64,000 nucleotides of DNA from Ophiodon elongatus. Its lineage: Eukaryota > Chordata > Actinopteri > Perciformes > Hexagrammidae. Numbering within the stretch: the first letter of the stretch is position 1; each line of letters opens with the position of its first letter. Where the stretch lies: the NCBI GenBank assembly GCA_016806645.1, contig JACSYO010000570.1, forward strand, positions 4,530,001 to 4,594,000. The letters run 5' to 3'. Shown here in pieces: positions 47,266 through 57,840 of the stretch. The translations under genes were made by a program, and so were the position numbers. Under the pieces are notes generated by a model. It was not told where the DNA came from and searched no databases. It saw only the letters and a program-made list of their open reading frames with translations.

Positions 47266-48950
47266 ATGTACTCCGCTCTCTCAAGCTCACAAAACTCTCT
47301 TTTCCACATATACTGTGCCCGTCCACCGCAACCTTCACTCCCTGTTCTCCTCCTCTCTTGCTTTATCTGCTTTCCCAGGCAGACACCACCTGTCTATATC
47401 TACTTCTTCATCTCCCACCCTTACTTCCTATTCACCTCTCTCACCCAATGTGGTACTAGCCACTGGTCACCTCCCACCGCCCAATCACATGACCTCTTGA
47501 CCCCATCCTGTCTCACCGTCTTCAGTCGGACCTCTTTACCTTCTTCATCCACCTCGTCAATACCTCTTTGTTTTCCTAATACTCTAAAAGCAGCTGAAAG
47601 AAACCCATATCCAACCCTTCTAATGTAAAGAATTACAGACCTCTCTCCGTTCTTCCATTTCTTTCTTAAACCCTCGAACGTGCTGTCTTCTTTCATCTTT
47701 CTGCATATCTCCAGAACAACCTTCTTGACCCCCAACGGTCTGGTTTCAAGGCAGGCCACTCAACTGAGACTGCCCTCTTTGCTGTCACAGAGGAACGCCA
47801 CACTGCTAGAGCGGCCTCCCTCTCTTCCGTCGTCCTCCTGCTGGACCTTTCAGCGGCATTTACATGGTGAACCGCCAGATCCTCCTCTCCACCCTCCAAG
47901 AACTGGAGGTTCTGTCTTAGGCTTTGCACTCTTCCTGTTCTCCTCCTACTTTAGGGTCTGCACCTACAGGGTTACGTGGAAAGGATCGGTCTGAAACCTG
48001 TGTCCTCACTACTGGGGTTCCTCAGGGTTGGGTTCTGGGTCCCCTTCTTTTTTTTCTCTCTACACCAAGGCACTTGGCTGTGTTGTCCGCTCACATGGCC
48101 TTTCCTACCACAGCTATGCAGGTGTCACTCTTATCTTTTCCCTGGTCTGAAACCCAGGTGATAGAATGAATCTCTGCTTGTCTGGCTGACTTCTCTCAGT
48201 GGATGTCTGCATATCGCCTGAAGCTAAACTTTGACAAGACCAAGCTGCTTTTCCTTCCAGAAAAAGCTTTCCCGTCCTTGACCTCTACATAACCAACGAG
48301 AACTCGGTGGTGCCCCTGACTCAAGACTGCAGGGAATCTCAGTGTGACACTGGATGACCAGCTGTCTTTCGAGTCAACATCACTCACACCAACTTGCTAT
48401 TGCAGATACTTTCTTCACAACATCAAGAGGCTATGTCCATTCCTCACCCAGGAGGCGCCGCAGGTTCGGGTCCAGGCTCTTGTCATCTACTGCAACTCCC
48501 TCTTGGCTGGTGTGCCTGCATGTGCCATCCGACCTCTGCAGCTCATCCAGAATGCAGCAGCCCCGCTGGTCTTTGAACTACCCAAGTTCGCCCACACTAC
48601 CCCGCTCCTCCGCAACCTGTACTGGCTCCCAGTGGCTGCTCCGATCCAGTACAAGACACTAGTACTTGCCTATCATGCTGTGAAAGCAAGCCCATCCTAT
48701 GTTCAGGACATGGTCAAACCATACACCCCAGTCCGTCCACTTAGCTCTGCTACTGCCAGTCAGGTTGCTACTCCCGCACCACGAAGGGGACCTGCACCCG
48801 CTCTGCAAAATCTTGACTGTTTGCTGTCGTTGCTGCACAGTGGAATGAATGCCCCAGTAACATCAGGACAGCATAAACACCTGTCAAGGGCTTTTGTCAA
48901 CTATTGTTCTTGCCATTTACACAATCAAAGATAATTTATTCTTAGTTCTA
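47266..48950 (+). mobile_element. L2-like LINE ORF2, long but heavily frameshifted
   Basis: Successive frames give the ordered landmarks of a non-LTR reverse transcriptase: LHISRTTFLTPN (near 47700), the template-binding region with LTTGVPQGWVLGPLLF (about 48009-48056), then FDKTKLLFLPE-like sequence (near 48230). LVIYCNSLLAGVPACAI follows near 48480, then IQNAAAPLVFELPK, and LYWLPVAAPIQYKTLVLAYH near 48617-48676. The catalytic YxDD region is damaged. At least four frame changes occur, so it is inactive. It lies in the sense orientation inside the opsin intron. The C-terminal 196-codon frame at 48344-48934 belongs to it. Confidence 0.8.
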
Positions 48951-48955
48951 CAACT

Positions 48956-49200
48956 TACATTACATTACATTACATTTCATTTAGCAGACGCTTTTATCCA
49001 AAGCAACTTACAATAAGTGCATTCAACCATGAGAGTTCAATCCCAGAAGAACAAGAATCAAGAAAGTACAATTTCCTCAAGAAAGCCAAACTACTAAGTG
49101 CTATAAGTAAGAGCCATTTAAGTGCTATTAAAGTGCTACAATATATATATTATTTAATTTAATTTAATTTTTAATTTTTAATTTGTATTCCAGGTATAGT
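48956..49200 (-). mobile_element. Non-LTR retroelement 3' end, minus strand
   Basis: The + strand text 'cattacatttcatttagcag' and 'acgcttttatccaaagcaac' is the reverse complement of the conserved tail seen at 5664-5732. The element therefore points left, with its 3' end at 48956, abutting the + strand LINE. Upstream (to the right) is 'aagtgctataagtaagagcc', common in fish repeats. Confidence 0.6.
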
Positions 49201-49486
49201 CGGAAGAGATTGAGCATAATGTGTTGTGAAAAAGAGAGAATGGCACAGAGGTAAGGACACAGCCATTTAATTAAATCACTCCCACATTTTGATTAATTTG
49301 CACAAATTATTATAATTATTTTGTCTTTTGGCATAACATTTTTTCTAACAAAATGATTGGATGAACTGTCAATCAAACTCTCTCTCTCCAGTTCTGATAG
49401 AACGGATGCTAATGCAGCATCTACGCTAACCTATTCAGGAGCCGCCATTGTTGTTAAGAACAAACAGCTGCTTCTCCGTGTCGCGT

Positions 49487-49487
<1 letters not shown>

Positions 49488-49516
<29 letters not shown>
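49488..49516. repeat. (CA)n microsatellite
   Basis: About 14 CA units. Confidence 0.95.
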
Positions 49517-49517
<1 letters not shown>

Positions 49518-49854
49518 GAACGGCGCCCGTTGCTGCCAGTAGCTCCTCACAGGACGATGATTGGTCCGAAAACTACTATGGTTCAGGCACAAATGCATTA
49601 CTTGAAGCCCAAGAAGATGGATTTTAGTGTGATCGGGCAATCCTGCTATTTTCGCCCCATCTTGTTTCACAAGGATCCAGTTGCCGTACATGGTAAACAT
49701 GCCACTCCTGGAAACCAGGTTAATCAGAGTGGCTGTCAATTTCTCAGAAATTCGTTGTTGGGGTTAAAAATAAACAAAAAAAGAGCTTCAGGACGGTAAA
49801 AGGTACAGAGTTCTCTGTGAGTTTGGGAATGCAGATAAAGGTTGGATGGGTCAA

Positions 49855-49983
49855 ACAAACATAGGACTTTCGTCCTTTCCGCCCCTGTCACGTCCAAAAC
49901 TGTCGCGAGAAGGGAACCTAGAGCGTCATAGTTTGAAGCCTAGGGCCACTGACCAAGCGTCTGTATTTGACGAGTTGGGGGTG
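49855..49983 (+). repeat. Relative of the 24738-24995 inverted-repeat element
   Basis: The stretch 49921-49980 aligns with 24938-24995 ('agagcgtcatagtttgaagc', 'tagggccactgaccaagc', 'tttgacgagttggg'). Only one arm is obvious. Confidence 0.6.
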
Positions 49984-50778
49984 AGAGTCCATTGTTTTTT
50001 ACCCTATCACACTTAAGGGTTCCGCACTATATTGTTGCATGTTTTCTATGGAGTAGCATAAAGCAACTCAACACACATTTTCAAAGCATAATATTACACT
50101 TTGGTTGTTCGAGAACGAGACGAGCCCCGCCACGGTTCCCTGTGTCAGTCCATATTGGACATGATGTTTTCACTTGGCTGAGACAGCCTTTGGATCAATG
50201 TAAACTGAAAATACCATATGTTTTGTCTCATCACTCTGCTGCATTCTTGCGCATAATAAACTGAACAGTTAAATGAAGTGTTAATGATGAAACTAAATGA
50301 ACACACAGAAAGGTCATGAAAATCAATGTAGTTGTTTTGTAGAGTATCAGGACGTTAGATGTCTCAAATACAGCATAGGGATGGGGTGGAGGGAGTCATA
50401 TAACCATGATGTCATATTTATCTCTTTCACAACTCTCATTTTCTCCCTCATTATGGCTAAATTAGAGTATGCACTTATACTTATTTACATATACAATGTA
50501 GTACATAATCCACTGTTTAGTGAGGATTTGATGGCATTAATATGTTGCTGCCAATGGGTGTTGACTGCCTGATGTGGATGGTCTAGCCTGAAACTTGTAC
50601 TTGTCATGTTTCATTTACACAATTTCTATAGTCACAAAACAAGCTAGCTGTTCTACCTCCAGGTTTTTTTGCCTTTCAAATAGGAAATCATCTCGGGAAA
50701 TGAAACATTTTGATACCGCTCGTTATATTACGTCTCGAAATTGCTGGAGTTCTTTTCTTCCTGTAGCTTTATTGAGAC

Positions 50779-51000
50779 GGTGCTATTTAGCACTGTCGAC
50801 TCACAGCAAGAGGGGATTCAGTGCCGGGCTGGATGGCCTTCTGTGTGGAGTTTGCATGTCCTCCAATGTGAGCGTGAATAGCTGTCTGTCTATATATGTC
50901 CTGTGATAGTCTGCTGACTTGTCCAGTTGGTACCCTGCCTTTACCCAATGTCAGCTGGGCTTGACTCCAGCCGATAATATACGATTCGGATGATGGATGT
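50779..51000 (+). mobile_element. tRNA-like-headed SINE with RTE/Rex3-type tail
   Basis: Head 'tagcactgtcgactcacagc' resembles the A-box region. A degenerate B box is at about 50812-50828. The body has 'ccttctgtgtggagtttgca' and 'tgatagtctgctgacttgtc', then 'cagctgggcttgactccagc', and the 3' end is gatgatggatg. This is a very common fish SINE whose GATG tail matches that of Rex3-type LINEs such as 22037-22740. About 60 bp in the middle of the usual sequence appear deleted. Confidence 0.6.
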
Positions 51001-51929
51001 ATTTAGTGACCTGATAAATTCCTGCAAAGGAATGAAACAATTAGAGTCCATAGCATGTACACTGCTTTCTGCTGTCAATCCCGCAATGTGTCTTGTTTTA
51101 TTAATGCATGATTTACTGTTGTGTGACTCCAGACCAAAAGTTGCAGAAATCTTGATTCACTGCTCACTCTAGAGTAAGAGTAAAGGGTTTTTGATTATGT
51201 TTCCATCCATTCCAGTTTAAGCTACATTTTATTTGCAGCATGTAAAAAAACACTGGACTGAGGTGGATAAGTTGGTGTATCAATAAAAAGAAAATGCAAA
51301 AAGTGAAATGGAAACAGTCTTAGTGGATAAATTGCGACATACTTGAAGCATATGACTTACTGAAGCGACCAACAATTTGCTAAATTTGAACGGAAACCTG
51401 ACTTATATGGGGAGTTGTGAATCAGAGAATGTGGGCAGTGATTTTGGCTAATTTCAAAATTAGCAAAATTATCTGTAAGTTACTTTTAAAAACAGGATTC
51501 TATTTTGATTATTTTGTCAGATGTGAACGGAGAATAAATTAGTTGAAAAAAAAGTAAATACTTGAAGAATTATTAATTAATTTTTCCCCTGCCTGACCCC
51601 CCTCAATGCAAAAACAACAGTAAAAAATGTAAGTCTGCTGCAATCATTGTTGCATATAATCAAGATCCTAATTAGACAGAAAACACTGATATGTCACTCC
51701 TTTGTTCCTCCATTTACTGTTCCCTTTATGACACACAGTAGTGAGCAGTAAATTAATACTTGTAAAACCCTTTTGTGTTGTCACTGTGCCGTATCTATGA
51801 AATCTGCCACATTGCAGTGTGGGATTGATTTAATTTTTTCATTCAACCCCAGAAATAATGCTGCATTCAAGTCAATACATTGATGGGAAAGATTCCCATG
51901 GTTAGAAATAATAAGCTTTCGGGCCTTTT
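51001..51929. other. Opsin intron; no exon recognised
   Basis: Nothing supported. Confidence 0.4.
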
Positions 51930-52420
51930 GAATCAAATTGCACATGCTGCTATATATTTTCCGAGTAGCTTTTCAACCAAGAGTAAGCTGAACCTCTTAT
52001 CCCACACTCCAGTTTTCTCAATAACTGACTGTGATCTATAGTATCAAAAGCCTTCTGCAGGTGAATATAAATACTAACATAACACTCTTCATTTCCAACT
52101 GCTTTTGTTATTTATTCTACCATTGCCATTAGTGCAAAGGTAGTAGTTCTATTTTCCCTACATTTATACTGGTGTTAAGTATTTCATATTTACCAATGAA
52201 GCGATCCAATTGAAAATTTTACTGGTCTATAATTATCGATATAACGGTTATCTCCATTTTCAAACCTTTGTTGTTTACATATTTTTAGGAAAAAACACCT
52301 CTTTGAAAAGACTGATTGAAAATACTTTGAAAATGTCCCATGATAAATTCAACCCTTTTCTTTAATAATTACCATGTTAGTGGAATTTATTTTCGACGAT
52401 CTTTTGTTTTTGAAATTTCT
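51930..52420 (-). mobile_element. Decayed non-LTR reverse-transcriptase fragment, minus strand
   Basis: Minus-strand reading gives, in order, GDNRYIDNYRPV (about 52259-52220), a shifted ENRTTTFALMAMVE (about 52160-52110), then HLQKAFDTIDHSQLLRKLEC near 52060-52000 and GIRGSAYSWLKSYSENI. These are classic RT motifs (NYRP, the AFD triad of motif A, GIRG...W). Stops and frameshifts are frequent and the downstream YxDD region is not readable. Probably a Rex1/jockey-like LINE. Confidence 0.75.
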
Positions 52421-53055
52421 TAAAATTTCAATTATATCAATTTAATTTCCTGTGTGTAGCATTGAGCTTACAGTGGTGGACGATTGGTGTTCAGACCCTT
52501 TTCAGGATAATTTTGTGTCTGATATGGTAATAATTATTAACAGTAAACTGTGTATATCACTTTTCAATGTTAAACTGCTTGACATTTTTAATACAAATAT
52601 AACTGGAATGCATGTTTAAATTAATTCAAATAAAGTAGTGAATGAATAAATGTTTATTGATTTGATAAATTATATATTGATTCAGGAGAATGCACTGTGA
52701 TAGAAATTAGTTTGAATACCCCGTGTGTCTGTGTGTCTGATATCCTCAATAGGGAGATCTCATTAATCTTAATGGTGGTTTTCAACCACTAGCCAGAGCA
52801 TTTCAAGCAGCAAATCAATGAAATGAGCAGGAGCATTAAAGCCTTTACATACCAGCTGTGAAATCCTTCTTACTTAATTCTCAAATTGACAGGTGTGATT
52901 GATGCCTGGCTGTGCTGCAATATTAATTCCTCTTTTGCTAACACCAGAGAGTAGCTTGGTCTGTTACAGTAAAGGAGATAAAAGCGCCAACAACTCCGTC
53001 TAGGTCTGTGTATATTAAATATCGGTGTAACAGTGATGCCAATGCTGAAGTGCCT
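52421..53055. other. Opsin intron; no exon recognised
   Basis: Nothing supported. Confidence 0.4.
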
Positions 53056-53560
53056 TAAACCTGCATTCTTTCTAATGGCTATTAGGGGGCGACTCCTCTG
53101 GTTACAAAAAGAAGTCTGGTTGTATAGAAGTCTATGAGCAAAGGACTCTACTTCTCACTTGATTTATTCCCTCAGTAAACATTGTAAACATGAGTTTATG
53201 ATCTCAATCGCTTCTTTCAAGTCTTCTTCAATACTGCATGATGTTCATTTAGTAAATTATGGTCCATTTTAGAGTTAAATAGTCCATAGAGAAGGGTGGG
53301 CATACTTGATTGACAGGTCGCTACCATGTCGGTGTACGGTCTGGATGTTGTCCATGTTTTCATCTTCCAACTTTAGCTCTTTCACAGTGTGTTAATTGTA
53401 ACCTTGGTTGCCAAAACGTATACCATATCCATAGCTCCACCCTCTCATGTCACTTCTGGTTGCCATAAAACCATATGGCGACGGGCAAAAACCAAGATGG
53501 GGGACGACCAAAATACCAAACCCGAGGCTTCAAAACGTCAGTCCACTTCTTATGTACAGT
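53056..53560 (+). repeat. Interspersed repeat family R1, copy D
   Basis: Starts 'aacctgcattctttctaatg', contains 'gaagtctatgagcaaag', 'caatactgcatgatgttcat' and 'tagtaaattatggtcc', and ends near 'ccaagatgggggacgaccaa' and 'cgaggcttcaaaacgtcagt'. It is the same orientation as copy A and the longest copy here. Confidence 0.78.
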
Positions 53561-54865
53561 CAATTGTGGCACCACACAAGTTATTGTGCTGATTATATCA
53601 TCATCATTGGTTATTGATGTAAATGTTCAAAATCTCTGGCGGACTTGGAAGAGAATTTCTGGATTCAGTTGGTTATAATAAAATCAATTTAATAAAAGTT
53701 GAAAAATACAGTGCATAATATCAGCTGAGGAATTCTTGAGTCAAATCACAGTCCACAGTCCCCCTGAGGAGTTGGCTGTCTATGATCATTGACCCAGAAG
53801 AAGACCCAGAATGGGTGTAGTACATGGGGTTATATAGTTCAATAAAAAGAAACCCAAGATAAAAAATATGAAAGAATGTCACAACAGAGCGTCAATAGTT
53901 TTCAATGATATCTTCTAAAACTGGGCATTTATATAGTTGACACCATCATGTAAAATCCCTGCAGTGATCACGACTGTGCTGAGACTAGAGACACCGCTGT
54001 GCGCCACAGACACTCTACCTCCTCTAGTCATCTTCGCCACCACAGATGGCTGTCTTATTGATAGCTGTCCTCTGCTCCTCCCCCCCTCTGTGCTTTGTTT
54101 CGCTCCAAAGATAATGCAAACGGGTTTGCTCAAATATTGGTAGGGACAATTCCCCACCTTACCAAATGCAAACCTGCGCCTTTGAGTCATAGTGCAGTCG
54201 AGTTATTGGTAACATTTCTCTTCTCGTATGTGGCATTGTGTGGAATGGGTTCACAATGTTGAGATAATGCACACGCTTTCACTCTCTCCTCGAAACCGAC
54301 TGGCCCGTCTTTCATCTGTACTTAACAGGTTTTCTGTCATGTCTTTGACATCCCCGATTTCGTGTTTTGTCCGGTGTTCTCACATATCTCCGTTTATCTT
54401 TTCAAACATATCAATCCATTTTTGAAGAAAGCGTCTACATGTAAGCATGCCTTTACAGCCTTCCTCTGTAACGTATGTTTATCAGGTGTCTGAAACCTCG
54501 TAGTGAGCTTGTACAGTGTGCCTTTTAAAGAAAATATGAATAAGCAGATGTAGAATATACCAAATATGGCGAACAATGAAATGCACCTGTCTCTGGAGGG
54601 TCAGATTTTAGTTTCTTTTTGTGTTATAGTGGGTTTTTCTTAAATCTGAGAATGTGCCTCGAGCTAAGCATTATTTACATTGTGATTATAAAGGATATTT
54701 CTGCCGTGACCATGCCTTTTTTGTTTTCATCCGTGCTGTTTTGCTCTCAGGCGGTTATTTTAGTTAAATTGGTCTCTTGATTAAATGCATCCATGGTAAG
54801 AGCCTGTACCTGCCTTATTCACGCTCTTCTGTGCATTATTTCTCTATGAAATTGCATCGGCTTGT
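53561..54865. other. Opsin intron; an unexplained minus-strand open frame at 53915-54190
   Basis: A 91-codon minus-strand frame (MTQRRRFAFGKVGNCPYQYL at its start) looks somewhat protein-like but has no motif that I recognise and no splice context. It may belong to a mobile element. Confidence 0.25.
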
Positions 54866-55446
54866 GAAAACACATTTTTTAATAACCGCATTATGTAATA
54901 TCTAGACAAAATGTTGTACATTATAATTTCATGATGTAACATTTTGTGATTATCTGCTGCATTTAATGATAACGACCCTGGACACAATATGTAGGAGTGC
55001 GGAGAGTTGCACTTTTTTCATTAAAATGTCATGCCACAGGCATTATGTAATAACCAACCAAAATGGATGTCTTCATTCTTAAAAAGCATTATAACATTGT
55101 AACAGCGTTATTTGTATGCATTCTAGCATTAATTCATTTAAAAATATACAATTAGTTCAGTAGATTAGAACAAGCTTCACAAACTACAACAAAACTACAT
55201 CAAGATGAAGACATCTATTTTGGTTGGTTATTAAATAATGCATGTATTATTACATTTACATAAAAAATAACCATTGCAATATTTAATCAGATATTACAAA
55301 ATTGGGCCAAATGTATTAAATATTGCTCTCAAGCTGTTTATCATTAAGTGCTGCAGATTATTTCGAAAAGCCGTTGTTATTAGGTAATGATGCGTAAATG
55401 TATTACATTTTGACAAGTTCACAAAATGCGATGTTGTTACATAATT
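54866..55446. mobile_element. Palindrome-rich AT element, probably a MITE
   Basis: Contains a 34-bp inverted repeat with 32 matches (55043-55076 against 55205-55238, core aataaccaaccaaaatg). Multiple copies of attatgtaat and acattttgtg motifs occur in both orientations across the segment, for example near 54886, 54912, 54941, 55043, 55400 and 55424. It has no coding capacity. Outer boundaries are approximate. Confidence 0.5.
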
Positions 55447-55646
55447 TATTGTTGCGGTGTTTATTTATATAACTCCCGCAACTATCAAATATGCATATGA
55501 ATATAAAGTTGAGTGCATGTGATTGGGAATCTAGTAAAAGTATGACAGAGTTAAAGGAACAAATGTTCCTTCTTGCTTTACCACCTACAGCAGCATTCAG
55601 ATTTATGTAGAGACAACCGAATTGGTGTGAGCGCAAATGGTTAAAC

Positions 55647-55667
55647 TCTCTCTCTCTCTCTCTCTCT

Positions 55668-55709
<42 letters not shown>
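55647..55709. repeat. (CT)n tract forming the polypyrimidine tract of the next exon
   Basis: About 30 CT units with two short interruptions (ccctg), running directly into ttttacag at 55709-55716. Confidence 0.95.
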
Positions 55710-55714
<5 letters not shown>

Positions 55715-55716
55715 AG

Positions 55717-55836
55717 GAATCATGTCTGCAACAGGCAATGGCTATGTGATTTACATGACCTTCAAACGCAAGACCAAGTTGAAGCCTCCTGAGCTCATGA
55801 CGGTTAATCTAGCCGTCTTCGACTTTGGCATATCAG
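55717..55836 (+). CDS. opn5: Opn5-class opsin (neuropsin), second coding exon
   Basis: The acceptor ctcttttacag ends at 55716 and the donor TCAG|gtactg follows 55836. Joined to the exon ending at 42159 in phase 1, the codon GGA (Gly42) is restored. The frame continues with IMSATGNGYVIYMTFKRK, then TKLKPPELMTVNLAVFDFGI, ending Ser81 plus one base (phase 1 again). This is the end of TM1, the first intracellular loop and the start of TM2. The GN-G-YV motif supplies the conserved Asn1.50 (residue 49), and NLAVFD supplies Asp2.50 (residue 77). The basic intracellular loop with the P-E-MT-NLA pattern is typical of OPN5. TM3 to TM7, including the retinal-binding lysine, must lie beyond this window. 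I found no third exon between 55837 and 64000. Confidence 0.9.
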
Positions 55837-57489
55837 GTACTGGCTTCTGTGTGCAGCTACTGTGGTACAAAAAAGAATAAATGTGAGAAAGTATGACGGA
55901 GACGTACAAGACTATTTGGCAAACATAACATAACTGTTACAAACTATTTCTTCAAACAGAAGAAACAGAGGTACAGTATATCAGATTAGTTTGGTCCAGT
56001 CCAGTCACCAGGAAAAAAAAGTGGGCATTGTGTGTTTCCGCCAACCACGTTAAATGTCGACGTTTGTGCATTCGGTCAGAGCAAGTGATGTAGAATGTAG
56101 AAAGTTGTAGTAGTTGTAGAAATGGTATGTAGTAGTATGTAGTTGTGGTATACTAATACGTTTTACAGGTGAGAATGTCCACTCAGGGCAGGCGGAAGGT
56201 GAGGACACAGGACTTTCACCAAGTAGATTGATGTTATTGTGAAATCCAAAGTCAATGTTGACTTAACACTTCTTACGTAACGTTATATAACAAGCGTGAT
56301 GTCACGTTTGTCACGTAACGTTAAGTAAGAGAGAGCGCTACTGAGGGTGGTTATTTAATGATTCTTTCATTGTTATTTTAATACAAATTGGTTGTTTTTA
56401 CAACCTAACCAAGCGTTTTTTTGCAAGCGTGATACAACGCTGATACTAAACGTATATTTGATTCAGAAGTGTCGATTTCAAACGTATCTCGTGGTTTACA
56501 GGATCGTACAATGGCGACATGTTTTCTGCCGATTGGGTTACAAAAGTGCCAGATTTTTGTCATTCATTTAATTGCAGTCCGAAATAGTGAAGTGATTTAA
56601 AACCTTACAAAATCCTTCATATGATAATTCAGTTATCCTGCTAACCAACACAAACAACCATACCTGAAAGCTCAACCACTGTTGAAGCTAAAGACATTAA
56701 ATATTTCTAACAAAATTAAGATAATTTAGGCCTATCGTCTCCTCAATTCTATATAACTGTATCTGAAGAAGAAAAGCCCTTCAAGAAAGGGCTATGCTGA
56801 TATTGACGTCAGGTTTTTTCAAATTTCCCTCACTGGCCAAATGCAACAGGTGTGAATATATTGTCAGTAAGTGTCAGTCAGCCCATTTGTCTCTCTTTCA
56901 GTCCCTCTTCATACATGTTGCATTAGGTTACGCTCTGCATCGATTCATTTATTCATTCACTGGGTGTCAGAGGCATGAAATGATTTCCATTTCCATATTT
57001 GTTTCTACTCTTGATAAGAAACCTTTTAATAAAAAAAAAATTCTATTTCACCAAACCTAGTAATCTAGTGTTGCATCTCAAAATGTTGTCCCAATTTAAT
57101 TGTTCCAACCTATAATACCTGACACCAGCCCCAAAATCAATTTAAAGTCCACGTTTATTGACTTTTATTCTTATTGACTTCTTGAAACGGATACTTTGTT
57201 TTTGTAAGACTCACTTATTAGCGCACACTTTTGACCTCAGAGGAACGCTTTGTCATTTACTTTTTTCTCTCTCCGTCCGAGCACATTTTATACATAAAGG
57301 TCACTGCAGTTGTCATGGGGAATACAGTTGCATCTATTTCGATCAGTCTTTTTCACACCTGTAAGTGACTTTATGGAAGTGCGTCACGAAATGGCTGGAG
57401 TGTCGCATGGAAAAGAGAAAACCCAGAGGAGGCTTAGGCAAAATGTTTGATATGTGATAACAACTCAACAGTATACGATTTAAACAATG
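55837..57489. other. Opsin intron; no exon recognised
   Basis: I looked for the next opsin exon (TM2-TM3, with the expected GKPF and HRW-like motifs) and saw none. Confidence 0.5.
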
Positions 57490-57840
57490 CTGAGAGTCTA
57501 CAGCCATTGCTAAAAACTTTGTGAAGCTGCGCACAGTGGTGTTTTGAGCTAAATGCTTGAGTCAGCATTTCAACACGCTTCACAATGACGGCGCTAACAT
57601 GCTGATATACAGAACTGCTTTAGCCTGTCAGCATGCTAACATTTGCTTATTAATAATTAATAATGAATCATTTTCAATTAATGCTGAGATTGAGCCATTT
57701 GTTCATAAACCAAAGAGTTGGACAAATGGAAATTTGACTCGCTTCAGGAGCTCACCAAGGCTATTACAAAAAATCCTGAGGGGGGACATGAATGTCAGAT
57801 TTCATGAAAATCCATCCGATAGTTGTCTCTTTCTCTCTTT
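57490..57840 (+). repeat. Common fish dispersed repeat ('gctaacatgctgatat' type)
   Basis: Contains 'gagctaaatgcttgagtcag', 'gcgctaacatgctgat', 'cagcatgctaacatttgct', and later 'gatttcatgaaaatccatcc' followed by 'gatagttgt'. These phrases recur in many fish genomes as I remember them. The 124-codon frame at 57557-57931 is carried by this repeat. Confidence 0.5.

Noticed and set aside
53915..54190. 91-codon minus-strand frame
   Set aside because: Protein-like in places but no family, no splice sites and in a repeat-rich intron. Mentioned only as unexplained.
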